From Ureibacillus endophyticus (lineage in GTDB: Bacteria > Bacillota > Bacilli > Bacillales_A > Planococcaceae), in assembly GCF_003628435.1 (NCBI RefSeq), contig NZ_RBZN01000030.1:1-41062 (forward strand): a stretch of 41,062 bases of DNA, read 5' to 3'. The position numbers were made by a program, and so were the translations under genes. This document shows positions 8,822 to 16,854 of the stretch, piece by piece. Under the pieces are notes generated by a model. The model did not search any database. It worked only from the letters and a program-made list of their open reading frames with translations, and was not told the DNA's origin. Within the stretch, counting starts at the first letter, position 1, and each line of letters begins with the position of its first letter.

Positions 8822-9859
8822 CTAAACCTCACAATTATTTTTTTTATTCCACACAAATAATTCATTTTGAATATAGTCTAATTCTAATAATTTCTCCTTA
8901 ATCTCTGGTATTTTTAGGATCCGTGTATTATTAGAGTTATATTCTTCAGTAATAGTAAGCAACTGATTTCCTTCAATAAAATACTTATCGTAATATAAAT
9001 CTCTATGGTCTGCAGGAACTCTGAAAAATTCACCTAAATCTTCTGAAACAACATATTCTTCTTTTGTTAACAAAGTTTCATATTTCTTTTCTCCGTGACG
9101 TGTTCCAATTATTTGTATTTCTGTTTCCACATTAAATATTTCTTTTAACGCAATAGCAAGATCGCCGATTGTTGTGGCTGGTGCTTTTTGAACAAGAATA
9201 TCCCCAGCTTTCCCATGTTCAAAAGCAAATAATACTAATTCGACTGCTTCTTCTAAATTCATTAAAAATCTAGTCATGTTTGGATCTGTTACTGTTAATG
9301 GTTTGCCATTTTTTATTTGTTCAATAAATAATGGAATTACGGACCCTCGTGAAGCCATAACATTCCCATATCTTGTACCGCAAATAAGTGTTTTTTCAGA
9401 AGAAACTGTTCTAGATTTAGCAACAAATACTTTTTCCATCATTGCTTTTGATATGCCCATTGAATTTATAGGATATGCAGCCTTATCTGTTGATAGACAG
9501 ATGACTTTTTCCACTTCATATTCAATGGCAGATGTAAGTACATTATCTGTTCCTAATACATTCGTCTTTACCGCTTCTAAAGGGAAAAATTCACACGAAG
9601 GTACTTGCTTCAAAGCGGCCGCATGAAAAATATAATCCACTCCATGCATGGCATTTTTTACACTTTCAATATCTCTGACATCGCCTAAAAAAAATTTTAA
9701 TTTATTACTATTAAAGTATTTCCGCATATCATATTGTTTTTTTTCATCTCTTGAGAAAATACGAATCTCTTTAATATTGGTAGCCATCATTCTCTTTGTA
9801 ACTGCGTAACCAAATGAACCGGTACCACCTGTAATTAATAAGGTTTTATTTGTAAACAT
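8822..9859 (-). CDS. capE: CapE, UDP-N-acetylglucosamine 4,6-dehydratase/5-epimerase
   Basis: A soluble SDR of 345 residues carrying the first step of UDP-L-FucNAc synthesis from UDP-GlcNAc. It has the NADP loop ITGGTGSFGYAV, FHAAALKQVPSCEFFP (about 88-103), the CLSTDKAAYPINSMGISKAM block in which the classical Tyr of YxxxK is Met, and GTRYGNVMASRGSVIPLF. The C-terminus has RHGEKKYETLLTKEE. The length matches cytoplasmic CapE/FnlA rather than the larger membrane CapD. The start is taken at the ATG at 9859, which has GGAGAGG upstream; an upstream ATG at 9877 would add six residues. It is transcribed directly after a glycosyltransferase. Confidence 0.92.
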   Translation of the reverse strand: MFTNKTLLITGGTGSFGYAVTKRMMATNIKEIRIFSRDEKKQYDMRKYFNSNKLKFFLGDVRDIESVKNAMHGVDYIFHAAALKQVPSCEFFPLEAVKTNVLGTDNVLTSAIEYEVEKVICLSTDKAAYPINSMGISKAMMEKVFVAKSRTVSSEKTLICGTRYGNVMASRGSVIPLFIEQIKNGKPLTVTDPNMTRFLMNLEEAVELVLFAFEHGKAGDILVQKAPATTIGDLAIALKEIFNVETEIQIIGTRHGEKKYETLLTKEEYVVSEDLGEFFRVPADHRDLYYDKYFIEGNQLLTITEEYNSNNTRILKIPEIKEKLLELDYIQNELFVWNKKNNCEV

Positions 9860-9878
9860 AAAATACAACCTCTCCAAA

Positions 9879-11081
9879 TTATTTAAAATGATTTAGTATA
9901 ATCTCATAAGAATGTTTAGTTGTATAATTTCTCTCCAAATATTTTCGTGCATTAGTTCCCATCTTATTTCTTAATTCATTGTTACAAAAACGCACTATGA
10001 GTTTGGAAAATTTTTCTACATCTATACTTTCACACCAATAACCAAATTCACCTTGTTCAATTACTTTCCCAATATCTGTATGAGAATCTGTAGCGGCTAA
10101 AACAGGCATTGCTGCTTGCATGTAAGATAAGATCCTTGAAGGAAAGTTTGGAATAGTGAAACGATGATCTAAAAAAATTAAACCTACATCACAAGAATTA
10201 GCTAGTAAATCGTATTCTTCTTTTGGTAATTCATTTAATAGTAATATATTTGATACATTTTTATTGTCTACAAAACTTCTTAGTTTATTAAACTCTGTAC
10301 CAGATCCAACTATTGTAAAAAAAACTTTTTCATTAGATTGATTCGCCTTTAGACATTCGATTAGGAAATCAATTCCTTGAGGTTTCCCCAAGTTTCCCCC
10401 ATATACAAATACTGTTTTATCTAAAGGAATGTTGTATTTTTTCCTTATCTCTATTTTTTTCCTGTCGTCTACTTCAACTCTAAATGGATCAATACTATTA
10501 GGGCAAACTTCTACACATTTCTTTGCAATCCTAGGATTATGATTTAGTATAAAATCTACATTTGCCTGAGACATACAACCGATTATATCCGATGCTCTAT
10601 ATAATTTTTTTTCTTTATATCTAAAATATTTATAGACTAAGCTACTTTTACGGAGCAATTTTAAATCAACTGCATTTTGTGGAAAAATGTCTTTCAGTAG
10701 CAAATAACACAATGCATTGTCTCTTTTTTTTATATAGCGAATCACTTTTTCAAGGGTAATAGGTGGAGTTGAATATAAAACCAAATCAAATTTGACATTA
10801 TTCATGTATCTTTTGATAGCTCTTAAAAATTGATACTCTATCATAATTGTTGAAATCCCTTTTTCGACAGGGTTATTCTTTGTTAAATTACCTGTTCTAA
10901 CTTTAAGAAAATGTACACCATCATTTCTCTCGTATTCAGTCGGTCTATTCATTCTTTTTTCGATGGAGTTAACTATATAAACTTGATGTCCACAATCTCG
11001 AAACTCCCTCAACAAATCTGTGTACAATCCTGACTCTTCAACATTTGTGAAACTTCCAATGGTTAAAAACAATACCTTCAT
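9879..11081 (-). CDS. GT4-family glycosyltransferase (WbuB/CapL-like)
   Basis: A GT-B glycosyltransferase of 400 residues. The N-terminal domain is KVLFLTIGSFTNVEESGLYTD, with LVLYSTPPITLEKVI. The C-terminal donor domain has FVYGGNLGKPQGIDFLIE, FTIVGSGTEFNKLR and FPSRILSYMQAAMPVLAATD. It resembles WbuB-like enzymes that transfer an N-acetylated deoxyhexosamine, and its immediate downstream neighbour is capE, so L-FucNAc is a plausible donor. That donor assignment is by context only. AGGTG precedes the ATG. It sits 20 bp upstream of the capE start. Confidence 0.87.
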   Translation of the reverse strand: MKVLFLTIGSFTNVEESGLYTDLLREFRDCGHQVYIVNSIEKRMNRPTEYERNDGVHFLKVRTGNLTKNNPVEKGISTIMIEYQFLRAIKRYMNNVKFDLVLYSTPPITLEKVIRYIKKRDNALCYLLLKDIFPQNAVDLKLLRKSSLVYKYFRYKEKKLYRASDIIGCMSQANVDFILNHNPRIAKKCVEVCPNSIDPFRVEVDDRKKIEIRKKYNIPLDKTVFVYGGNLGKPQGIDFLIECLKANQSNEKVFFTIVGSGTEFNKLRSFVDNKNVSNILLLNELPKEEYDLLANSCDVGLIFLDHRFTIPNFPSRILSYMQAAMPVLAATDSHTDIGKVIEQGEFGYWCESIDVEKFSKLIVRFCNNELRNKMGTNARKYLERNYTTKHSYEIILNHFK

Positions 11082-11105
11082 TTGTTCACCTACATATGAA
11101 TTCTT

Positions 11106-12077
11106 TTAATTTGATTCTAATTTTCCAACCTTCACTTCATTATATTTCATCATATAAATACCCTCTTCAAATTCACCAATCACATTTTCATTAACAATAC
11201 CTTGCAAATTATTTATTAGCATCTTTGGAAAATTAATACCACTTTCATATGCATGTGGGTACCCTCCACCGAAACGAGGATTTACTTCTGAAATAAAGTA
11301 CTCATCTTTTATTTTAAATATATCAATGTCTATCATCCCTTTATACCCAATACTTTTCACAACCTTTTGAATTAATTGAAAAAGTTTTGGATCTTTTACG
11401 GAAACCGACTTATCAGTTTCCCCTGCTCTCATTCTTATTTTTTCTTTTGTAAATATCGCTACAGGTTCATTTGAAATTAAATCGACATAAACATCTGCCC
11501 CATATTCAACACCATGCATAAACTCTTGAATTATCAAGTTATCATGATTTGCATACAAAATTTCGATTTCTTCTTTAGTTTTCACCTTATTTATGTCAAC
11601 ACTTCCACTTCCATATAATGGCTTTACAATTACAGGGAAATGGATACGACCCGACTCTAAATCTCTGTAAAATAAATCTTTATCTTGATAGGTTTGAATA
11701 GTATTGATCTCTCTTTTACGTAGATATTGGTACATTTTGAATTTATTAAAACTCATTTCTACAGATTTAACGGATGATACAACTGGGATAGTGCCAATGT
11801 TTTTAAATTTTTGCTCGTGCTCAGCGATTATACATATTTCTGGGTCAATTAAGGAAAATACCGCATGAATATTAAGATTTTTACAAAGTGATAAAATTGA
11901 ATCTAGATAGCTAACTTCATCAATTCTTGGAACTATAAAATATTTGTCTGCTTCATACAGTGCAGGCGCTAATTCATTACAGTCTGTCGCAAAAACATTT
12001 CCTTTTTTTTTCAATTCCTTTTTAAAATATTGAACTATTTTATTTCTTGAGCCACAGCTTAATATCATTATATTCAA
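11106..12077 (-). CDS. Second ATP-grasp enzyme (carbamoyl-phosphate synthase-like, 323 aa)
   Basis: An ATP-grasp protein with an N-terminal Rossmann-like pre-domain (NIMILSCGSRNKIVQYFKKE), then FPVIVKPLYGSGSVDINKVK (about 150-169), QEFMHGVEYGADVYVDL (about 185-201) and the metal-binding FISEVNPRFGGGYPHAYESG (about 265-284). These blocks look like the CarB-type carboxy-phosphate domain used by many stand-alone ligases in sugar clusters. It shares only the fold with the 400-residue ATP-grasp protein at 7538-8740, so the pair is not a recent duplication. The TTG start follows GAGGTG. Upstream on the same strand lies a dead sugar transferase. The substrate is unknown. Confidence 0.82.
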   Translation of the reverse strand: MNIMILSCGSRNKIVQYFKKELKKKGNVFATDCNELAPALYEADKYFIVPRIDEVSYLDSILSLCKNLNIHAVFSLIDPEICIIAEHEQKFKNIGTIPVVSSVKSVEMSFNKFKMYQYLRKREINTIQTYQDKDLFYRDLESGRIHFPVIVKPLYGSGSVDINKVKTKEEIEILYANHDNLIIQEFMHGVEYGADVYVDLISNEPVAIFTKEKIRMRAGETDKSVSVKDPKLFQLIQKVVKSIGYKGMIDIDIFKIKDEYFISEVNPRFGGGYPHAYESGINFPKMLINNLQGIVNENVIGEFEEGIYMMKYNEVKVGKLESN

Positions 12078-12129
12078 CTATTTAGACACCTCATTTTTAA
12101 CATTTAGATGTGATAACTATTTAAAATTT

Positions 12130-12711
12130 CATATCTATTTACTCAAGAATTTAATAATAGTTCCTTTTATTTTAATGACTTTCAAAATGTTGATTATCAA
12201 AATATTCAAGTCAATAAATAATGTAATATTTTCTATTTATTAAATATCTAATTTAATAGTTTCCTAAATGATAAGTTTATTCTTCCATTAATCCAGATAA
12301 TCCAGGTTTTGCATCTTGTCTCTGTTTTGTCCTTTTAATAAATTGTGGAATATGTTTAACCACTTAAGGTCTTGTTCCAATAAAGAACACATCTAAATCA
12401 TTTGTGGAAGTTCATCAATAGAAGTGTTTTGTAACACTATTACAAACCGTGTAATTCCAAAATTATCAATAAGTAATTCTCCTTTATCATCTCTTTATCC
12501 ATAATTGTCCGAAATTAATGAATTGTAAATATTTTCTCATTTAACCCTGCCGCTCTTGTTTAAATATAGTTGAGCTATCCAGTTTAACCTTTACTAAAAT
12601 TGCAACCAATAGGATAAGCAGGCTATAATATATTAAATTAATTAAGGTTAATACACTTTCCAATAATCTCTTTATATAGCTTCTATAAAATGCACCCTCA
12701 GTTTGCTTCAC
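12130..12711 (-). pseudogene. Decayed initiating phosphoglycosyl transferase (PGT; EpsL/CapM family)
   Basis: No long frame survives, but the minus strand read in its frames recovers a whole PGT in order. It begins at a GTG (12711) that overlaps the aminotransferase stop codon (GTGA), then TEGAFYRSYIKRLLE, LINLIYYSLLILLVAILVKV and IFKQERQG before a stop. After frame changes come TSIDELPQ, FIGTRPL, AKPGLSGL and, near the end, INILKVIKIKG. Each aligns with the intact PGT at 19247-19915 (IFKQERPG, TSLDELPQ, LIGPRPL, VRPGLTGL, VLTIKKVIKRE). Several stops and frameshifts make it inactive. It fills the gap between the aminotransferase and the ATP-grasp gene that otherwise looks empty. The end near 12130 is approximate. 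Confidence 0.85.
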
Positions 12712-13877
12712 TTTATCCACAGTCTTTTAATCGTATCAACTACTCTCCCTATATCCTCATCTGTCATTTTGGTGTCAGAAGGTAAACAGACCCCTCTATC
12801 AAACAACTTTTCGGATATATCGTTTCCTACATAGTCGTAGTTTTTATAGAACGGCTGCATATGCATGGGCTTCCATACATGCCTTGCTTCAATGTTTTCA
12901 TTTTCAAGAGCTTCAATTAAATCAAGTGGTTTTACCTTGCTATTTAATGTGATACAACTTAACCAATAATTCGGCTCATTCCAATCATTGATCGGCATAA
13001 ATTCAATCCCATCAAGTCCTGATAATTCACGTGTATAGTATTCAAAAATGAATTTCTTTTTTTGTATCCGTTGATCCAATACTTGCAATTGCCCTCTACC
13101 TATCCCAGCAACCACATTACTCATTCGGTAATTAAAACCTAATTCACTATGCTGATAAAACCTTGCTGGATCTTTAGATTGTGTTGACCAAAATTTAACT
13201 TTCTTAATACGTTCTTCATTGTTTGAAACGAGCATACCACCACCAGAAGTAGTAATAATCTTATTACCATTAAAAGAGAAAATACCATAGTCGCCAAAAG
13301 TTCCTGTATGTTTTCCTTTATAGAAGGTGCCCAGACTTTCCGCAGCGTCCTCTATCAATGGGACTTTATATTTGTCGCAAATTTCCATTATTCGATCTAA
13401 ATTTGCTGATAAACCATAAAGATGCACAACTAAAACTGCCTTTGCGTTAGGATATTTTTGAAATGCTTCTTCTAAAGCAAGTGGACACATATTCCAAGTT
13501 TCCAAATCACTATCTATAAAAACAGGAATCGCATTTTGATAAATGATTGGATTAGCTGTTGCCGAGAAAGTAAGGGATGAGCAAAAAACAATATCCCCTC
13601 TCCCAACTCCTGCTGCTTTTAATGCCATATGAATACTAGCAGTGCCAGAAGAAAGTGCCACAGCAGATTTTGTACCAATTTTTATTGCAAATGCTTTCTC
13701 AAATTCATCAACATTTGGACCTAATGGAGATATCCAATTTGTTTGAAAAGCCTCTTTTACATAATTTAATTCGTACCCTTCTTCGCTCATATGTGGCGAT
13801 GAAAGATAGATTTTATTAGCAATCCGAGAATTTAATTCAGCTTTTAACAAGTTATTTTTTGAGAATGACAAATTCAT
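12708..13877 (-). CDS. DegT/DnrJ/EryC1 sugar aminotransferase (EpsN/PglE-like)
   Basis: A PLP-dependent aminotransferase of 389 residues for a UDP-4-keto-6-deoxy amino sugar. It has ALSSGTASIHMAL (about 74-86), the PLP-phosphate and Asp motif IEDAAESLGTFYKGKHTG (about 176-193), the Schiff-base lysine in FSFNGNKIITTSGGG (about 204-218), and NYRMSNVVAGIGRGQL. Its partner is the 4,6-dehydratase 19 bp upstream, giving an EpsC-EpsN type pair that would yield a 4-amino-4,6-dideoxy sugar. The acetyltransferase that normally follows (EpsM/PglD) is not seen in the window. The stop codon overlaps the start of the dead PGT. The ATG has a GAAAGAGG-type ribosome site. Confidence 0.9.
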   Translation of the reverse strand: MNLSFSKNNLLKAELNSRIANKIYLSSPHMSEEGYELNYVKEAFQTNWISPLGPNVDEFEKAFAIKIGTKSAVALSSGTASIHMALKAAGVGRGDIVFCSSLTFSATANPIIYQNAIPVFIDSDLETWNMCPLALEEAFQKYPNAKAVLVVHLYGLSANLDRIMEICDKYKVPLIEDAAESLGTFYKGKHTGTFGDYGIFSFNGNKIITTSGGGMLVSNNEERIKKVKFWSTQSKDPARFYQHSELGFNYRMSNVVAGIGRGQLQVLDQRIQKKKFIFEYYTRELSGLDGIEFMPINDWNEPNYWLSCITLNSKVKPLDLIEALENENIEARHVWKPMHMQPFYKNYDYVGNDISEKLFDRGVCLPSDTKMTDEDIGRVVDTIKRLWIK

Positions 13878-13895
13878 TCCTCTTTCTTTATGGAT

Positions 13896-15728
13896 TTAGG
13901 CTATTGTTTTAGGCTTACGAATTTTACTTTCCCAATTTCCATTTGCAACTTCAATAACTTTTGCTTTTAATTCATCCACTTCAAAATTTTCTAGTTCCAT
14001 AAGGAAAGTTAATAACTGACTTTCTTCCATTGCATTCGCTTTACCAACGTGAATTTTGGGGTAGATATGTTGTTCCTGTATTTCTTCTTCATTTAATAAC
14101 TCTTCGTACATTTTCTCGCCTGGGCGAATACCAGAAAATTCGATGCCAATTTGCTCTTCTGTAAATCCGGAAAGTGAAATGAGGTTCTTAGCTAAATCAA
14201 CTATCTTAATTGGCTCACCCATATCAAGCACAAACACTTCTCCCCCCTCGGCAAGTGCTCCAGCTTGTATGACAAGTCTTGATGCTTCTGGGATCGTCAT
14301 AAAATATCGCGTCATTTCAGGGTGAGTAACAGTGACTGGTCCTCCCGCCTTAATTTGTGCTTTAAAACGAGGTACAACACTTCCACGGGATCCGAGTACA
14401 TTGCCAAAGCGTACTGCTGCAAAGTTAGTATTACTATTAAGAGCCATATTTTGTATAATCATTTCAGCTATCCTTTTTGTTGCCCCCATTACATTCGTTG
14501 GATTAACCGCTTTATCACTTGAAATCATTACAAAATTTTCCGCATTAAAAGTGTGGGCTGCTTCTGCAACATTTTTTGTACCAAAAATATTATTTTTTAC
14601 TGCTTCACGTGGATTAAATTCCATTAATGGAACATGCTTATGTGCAGCAGCATGGTAGATAACGTCAGGTCGATACTGTTGTACAACTTCAAATATTTTT
14701 TCACGATCCTGTATATCCGCGATAATTGGTAAGATACGAATCGTTTTATCTCCTATTTTTTCTATTAGTTCCATATGAATTTTATAAATTGAATTTTCCC
14801 CATGACCTAAAAGGATGATTTCCCTTGGATTAAATTGAAGTACTTGTCTACATATTTCTGAACCTATAGATCCCCCAGCACCTGTGACTAGGATAACTTT
14901 ATTTAGTAGTTTGCTAGAAATTCCATCCATATCTAACTTTACTTCTTCTCGACCAAGTAACTGTTCAAACTTTATCTCTTGAATATCATTTACAGTGGAT
15001 TTACCCATTACAATATCTTCAATCTTAGGCATTGTTTTAATAGTTGCTTTTGTATTTACACAGCGCTCATAAATTTTACTCATTTCTTCTTTTCCTAATG
15101 AAGGTATAGCTAAAATAATTTCATCAATATCTTTCTCTTGCACAATTCTCGGTATATCTTTTGTTGTGCCACAGACTTTAACATTCATTAATGTTAAATT
15201 TTGTTTATTTGGATTATCATCGACAACTGCAACCACTAAATATTCAGGTTTGATATTTCTTTTTATACTCCGAATTAATAATGTTCCTGCTTCCCCTGCA
15301 CCAACAATTAACACACGTTTAATATTATTTTGTGGTTTTACGGTATTACGATAATCGTGGAACAATCTTAATAAGAAGCGTGAACCGCCAATTAGCACTA
15401 TATGTAATAACCATGTAATGAACATTACCTTAAAATAGATGCCGCCTTGAAAAATGAATTGAATGAAACTTGTTATTAATATACAAATAGTTACTGAGTA
15501 GCCTATTATAAGAAGTTCATTAACAGATGCCATACTCCATATACGATTATAAAGGTGGAAAAAATTGCTTATAACGTGGAAGGTAACTAGCAGTATAAAA
15601 GAGCTAATTGTAATTACTGAATCTAAATTTGTAGAGGAATTCACTAACCAATGACTTATAAAAATTGAGAATAGTACTATAAATGAGTCAATTATAAAAA
15701 AAATTGAGTACCTAAGTTTCAGATTCAA
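13896..15728 (-). CDS. Membrane UDP-sugar 4,6-dehydratase (CapD/EpsC/PglF family)
   Basis: The full-length family size, 610 residues. Four membrane segments occupy about residues 1-120. A first Rossmann domain with RVLIVGAGEAGTLLIRS (about 138-154) is followed by the catalytic SDR domain: VILVTGAGGSIGSEICRQ, YHAAAHKHVPLMEFNP, MISSDKAVNPTNVMGATKRI (Met in place of the classical Tyr, as in WbpM-type enzymes) and RFGNVLGSRGSVVPRF. It would dehydrate UDP-GlcNAc to the 4-keto-6-deoxy sugar used by the following aminotransferase. The TTG start has AGAGGTG 6 bp upstream. It is the first gene after the IS21 insertion and its upstream region holds no obvious strong promoter. Confidence 0.93.
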   Translation of the reverse strand: MNLKLRYSIFFIIDSFIVLFSIFISHWLVNSSTNLDSVITISSFILLVTFHVISNFFHLYNRIWSMASVNELLIIGYSVTICILITSFIQFIFQGGIYFKVMFITWLLHIVLIGGSRFLLRLFHDYRNTVKPQNNIKRVLIVGAGEAGTLLIRSIKRNIKPEYLVVAVVDDNPNKQNLTLMNVKVCGTTKDIPRIVQEKDIDEIILAIPSLGKEEMSKIYERCVNTKATIKTMPKIEDIVMGKSTVNDIQEIKFEQLLGREEVKLDMDGISSKLLNKVILVTGAGGSIGSEICRQVLQFNPREIILLGHGENSIYKIHMELIEKIGDKTIRILPIIADIQDREKIFEVVQQYRPDVIYHAAAHKHVPLMEFNPREAVKNNIFGTKNVAEAAHTFNAENFVMISSDKAVNPTNVMGATKRIAEMIIQNMALNSNTNFAAVRFGNVLGSRGSVVPRFKAQIKAGGPVTVTHPEMTRYFMTIPEASRLVIQAGALAEGGEVFVLDMGEPIKIVDLAKNLISLSGFTEEQIGIEFSGIRPGEKMYEELLNEEEIQEQHIYPKIHVGKANAMEESQLLTFLMELENFEVDELKAKVIEVANGNWESKIRKPKTIA

Positions 15729-15985
15729 TTTTGCACCTCTTTATGAATGGGTATGTTACATAATACATAAAGCATAAAAATAAGGAAGTAAAAGGAACCT
15801 GATTCTTTACTTTTAGTAGTATTATATTATTTCTCCATTCTGTTAGAACTGAAAAAGCCTCATTTTTTGATGTTTTATTATTAAGATGAAAATATTACTA
15901 TAAATACTCTTTTGCCTAATTAATTGATTTTTTCCATGCTCTACTACTTGTCTTTTATCTTCTATCCATTGAAGCTGGGAAAAAC

Positions 15986-16028
15986 AAAAACACCTCATTT
16001 TTTCCATTGAGAAAAGTGAGGTGTTTTT
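15986..16028 (-). terminator. Intrinsic terminator-like hairpin upstream of the 4,6-dehydratase gene
   Basis: AAAAACACCTCA (15986-15997) pairs with TGAGGTGTTTTT (16017-16028), a 12-bp stem with a run of T on the minus-strand side. It can work in both directions. It would end minus-strand transcripts arriving from 16.7 kb before they reach the gene at 15728. It could therefore be the terminator of a lost upstream gene, or an attenuator of the capsule operon. Confidence 0.6.
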
Positions 16029-16736
16029 AATGTAGTGAAAATTGATTTTCAAATATAATATCTTATTATTATTTCTAAACCTATATTCTAGAAAAATTTA
16101 TGTCCAGCTTCTTTCTAAATTAAACTCATAAAGATTTTCTTGGCGATTATTCTCCTTATTGAAATCAAAATCTTCATTATCATTTATCTCTTTAGAACGG
16201 ATTTTGGAAATATAAAACAGTGAATCTATTAATCTTTAAAGTCGCATATTGGGGCAAGAGCATGTATTCAATACATTCTATTTTGGCGATCATTTAATAC
16301 TTCTAATACATTAATATAGAAATCTTTTTTTAAGAAATAATAATCTGTAACAGCATTATTTTTCATTATTGTATAATATATAACGTGATAAATTCTTCCA
16401 TCTGGTCATTATTTTTAATCATATATGCCCACACCACTTTTTAAAATTTTTTCCAATATTTATTGTTTTCTACTATGTATTTATTCAAATGAATCTGTTT
16501 CAATTGCAATCTTCATACTATATGGTTTTATATCATACATTTCATTATATTCACATAATTTTTGAGAACCGGGTGATAACGGACAACTTACGATATTATC
16601 CCTTTTGGTATAACAAAATCTAATCTTCATTTAGAACGTTTATATTTCCTCAGTAACATTTCCTTATTATATTAATTGTAAAAAGCTCTAGTAAATATTT
16701 AATAGATAATAAGTATCATAGTATCTAAAGTTATGC

Positions 16737-16741
16737 AGTTC
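16737..16741. repeat. Left copy of the 5-bp target-site duplication (AGTTC) of the IS21 element
   Basis: AGTTC lies directly before the TGT end of the element at 16742. An identical AGTTC follows the other end at 19200-19204. The length fits the 4-8 bp duplications known for IS21-family insertions and fixes both boundaries. Confidence 0.9.
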
Positions 16742-16854
16742 TGTAACCGCTAGAATAGAATTAACAGAAACTGCTTGAATGCAATGAACACTTTTCGCCA
16801 AAATTCGCCAAATCTTATAAACTAGATATATTCTGTTTATAGGAGGCTGTATCA

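Larger units (their letters stand above)
15729..16741. other. About 1 kb without an intact gene; probable coding remnants
   Basis: Apart from the hairpin at 15986-16028, no gene is supported. Minus-strand translation shows short broken open stretches that look like former coding sequence: PLSPGSQKLCEYNEMY (around 16590-16540), NNAVTDYYFLKKDFYINVLE (around 16355-16295) and FNKENNRQENLYEFN (around 16165-16115), separated by stops and frame changes. I cannot assign a family. A minus-strand frame at 15843-16052 is probably chance. An AGTTC copy at 16737-16741 is the left target duplication of the IS21 element. Confidence 0.45.

Noticed and set aside
15843-16052. 69-codon minus-strand frame upstream of the dehydratase
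   Set aside because: It runs through the terminator-like hairpin at 15986-16028, has no ribosome site and no recognised domain.
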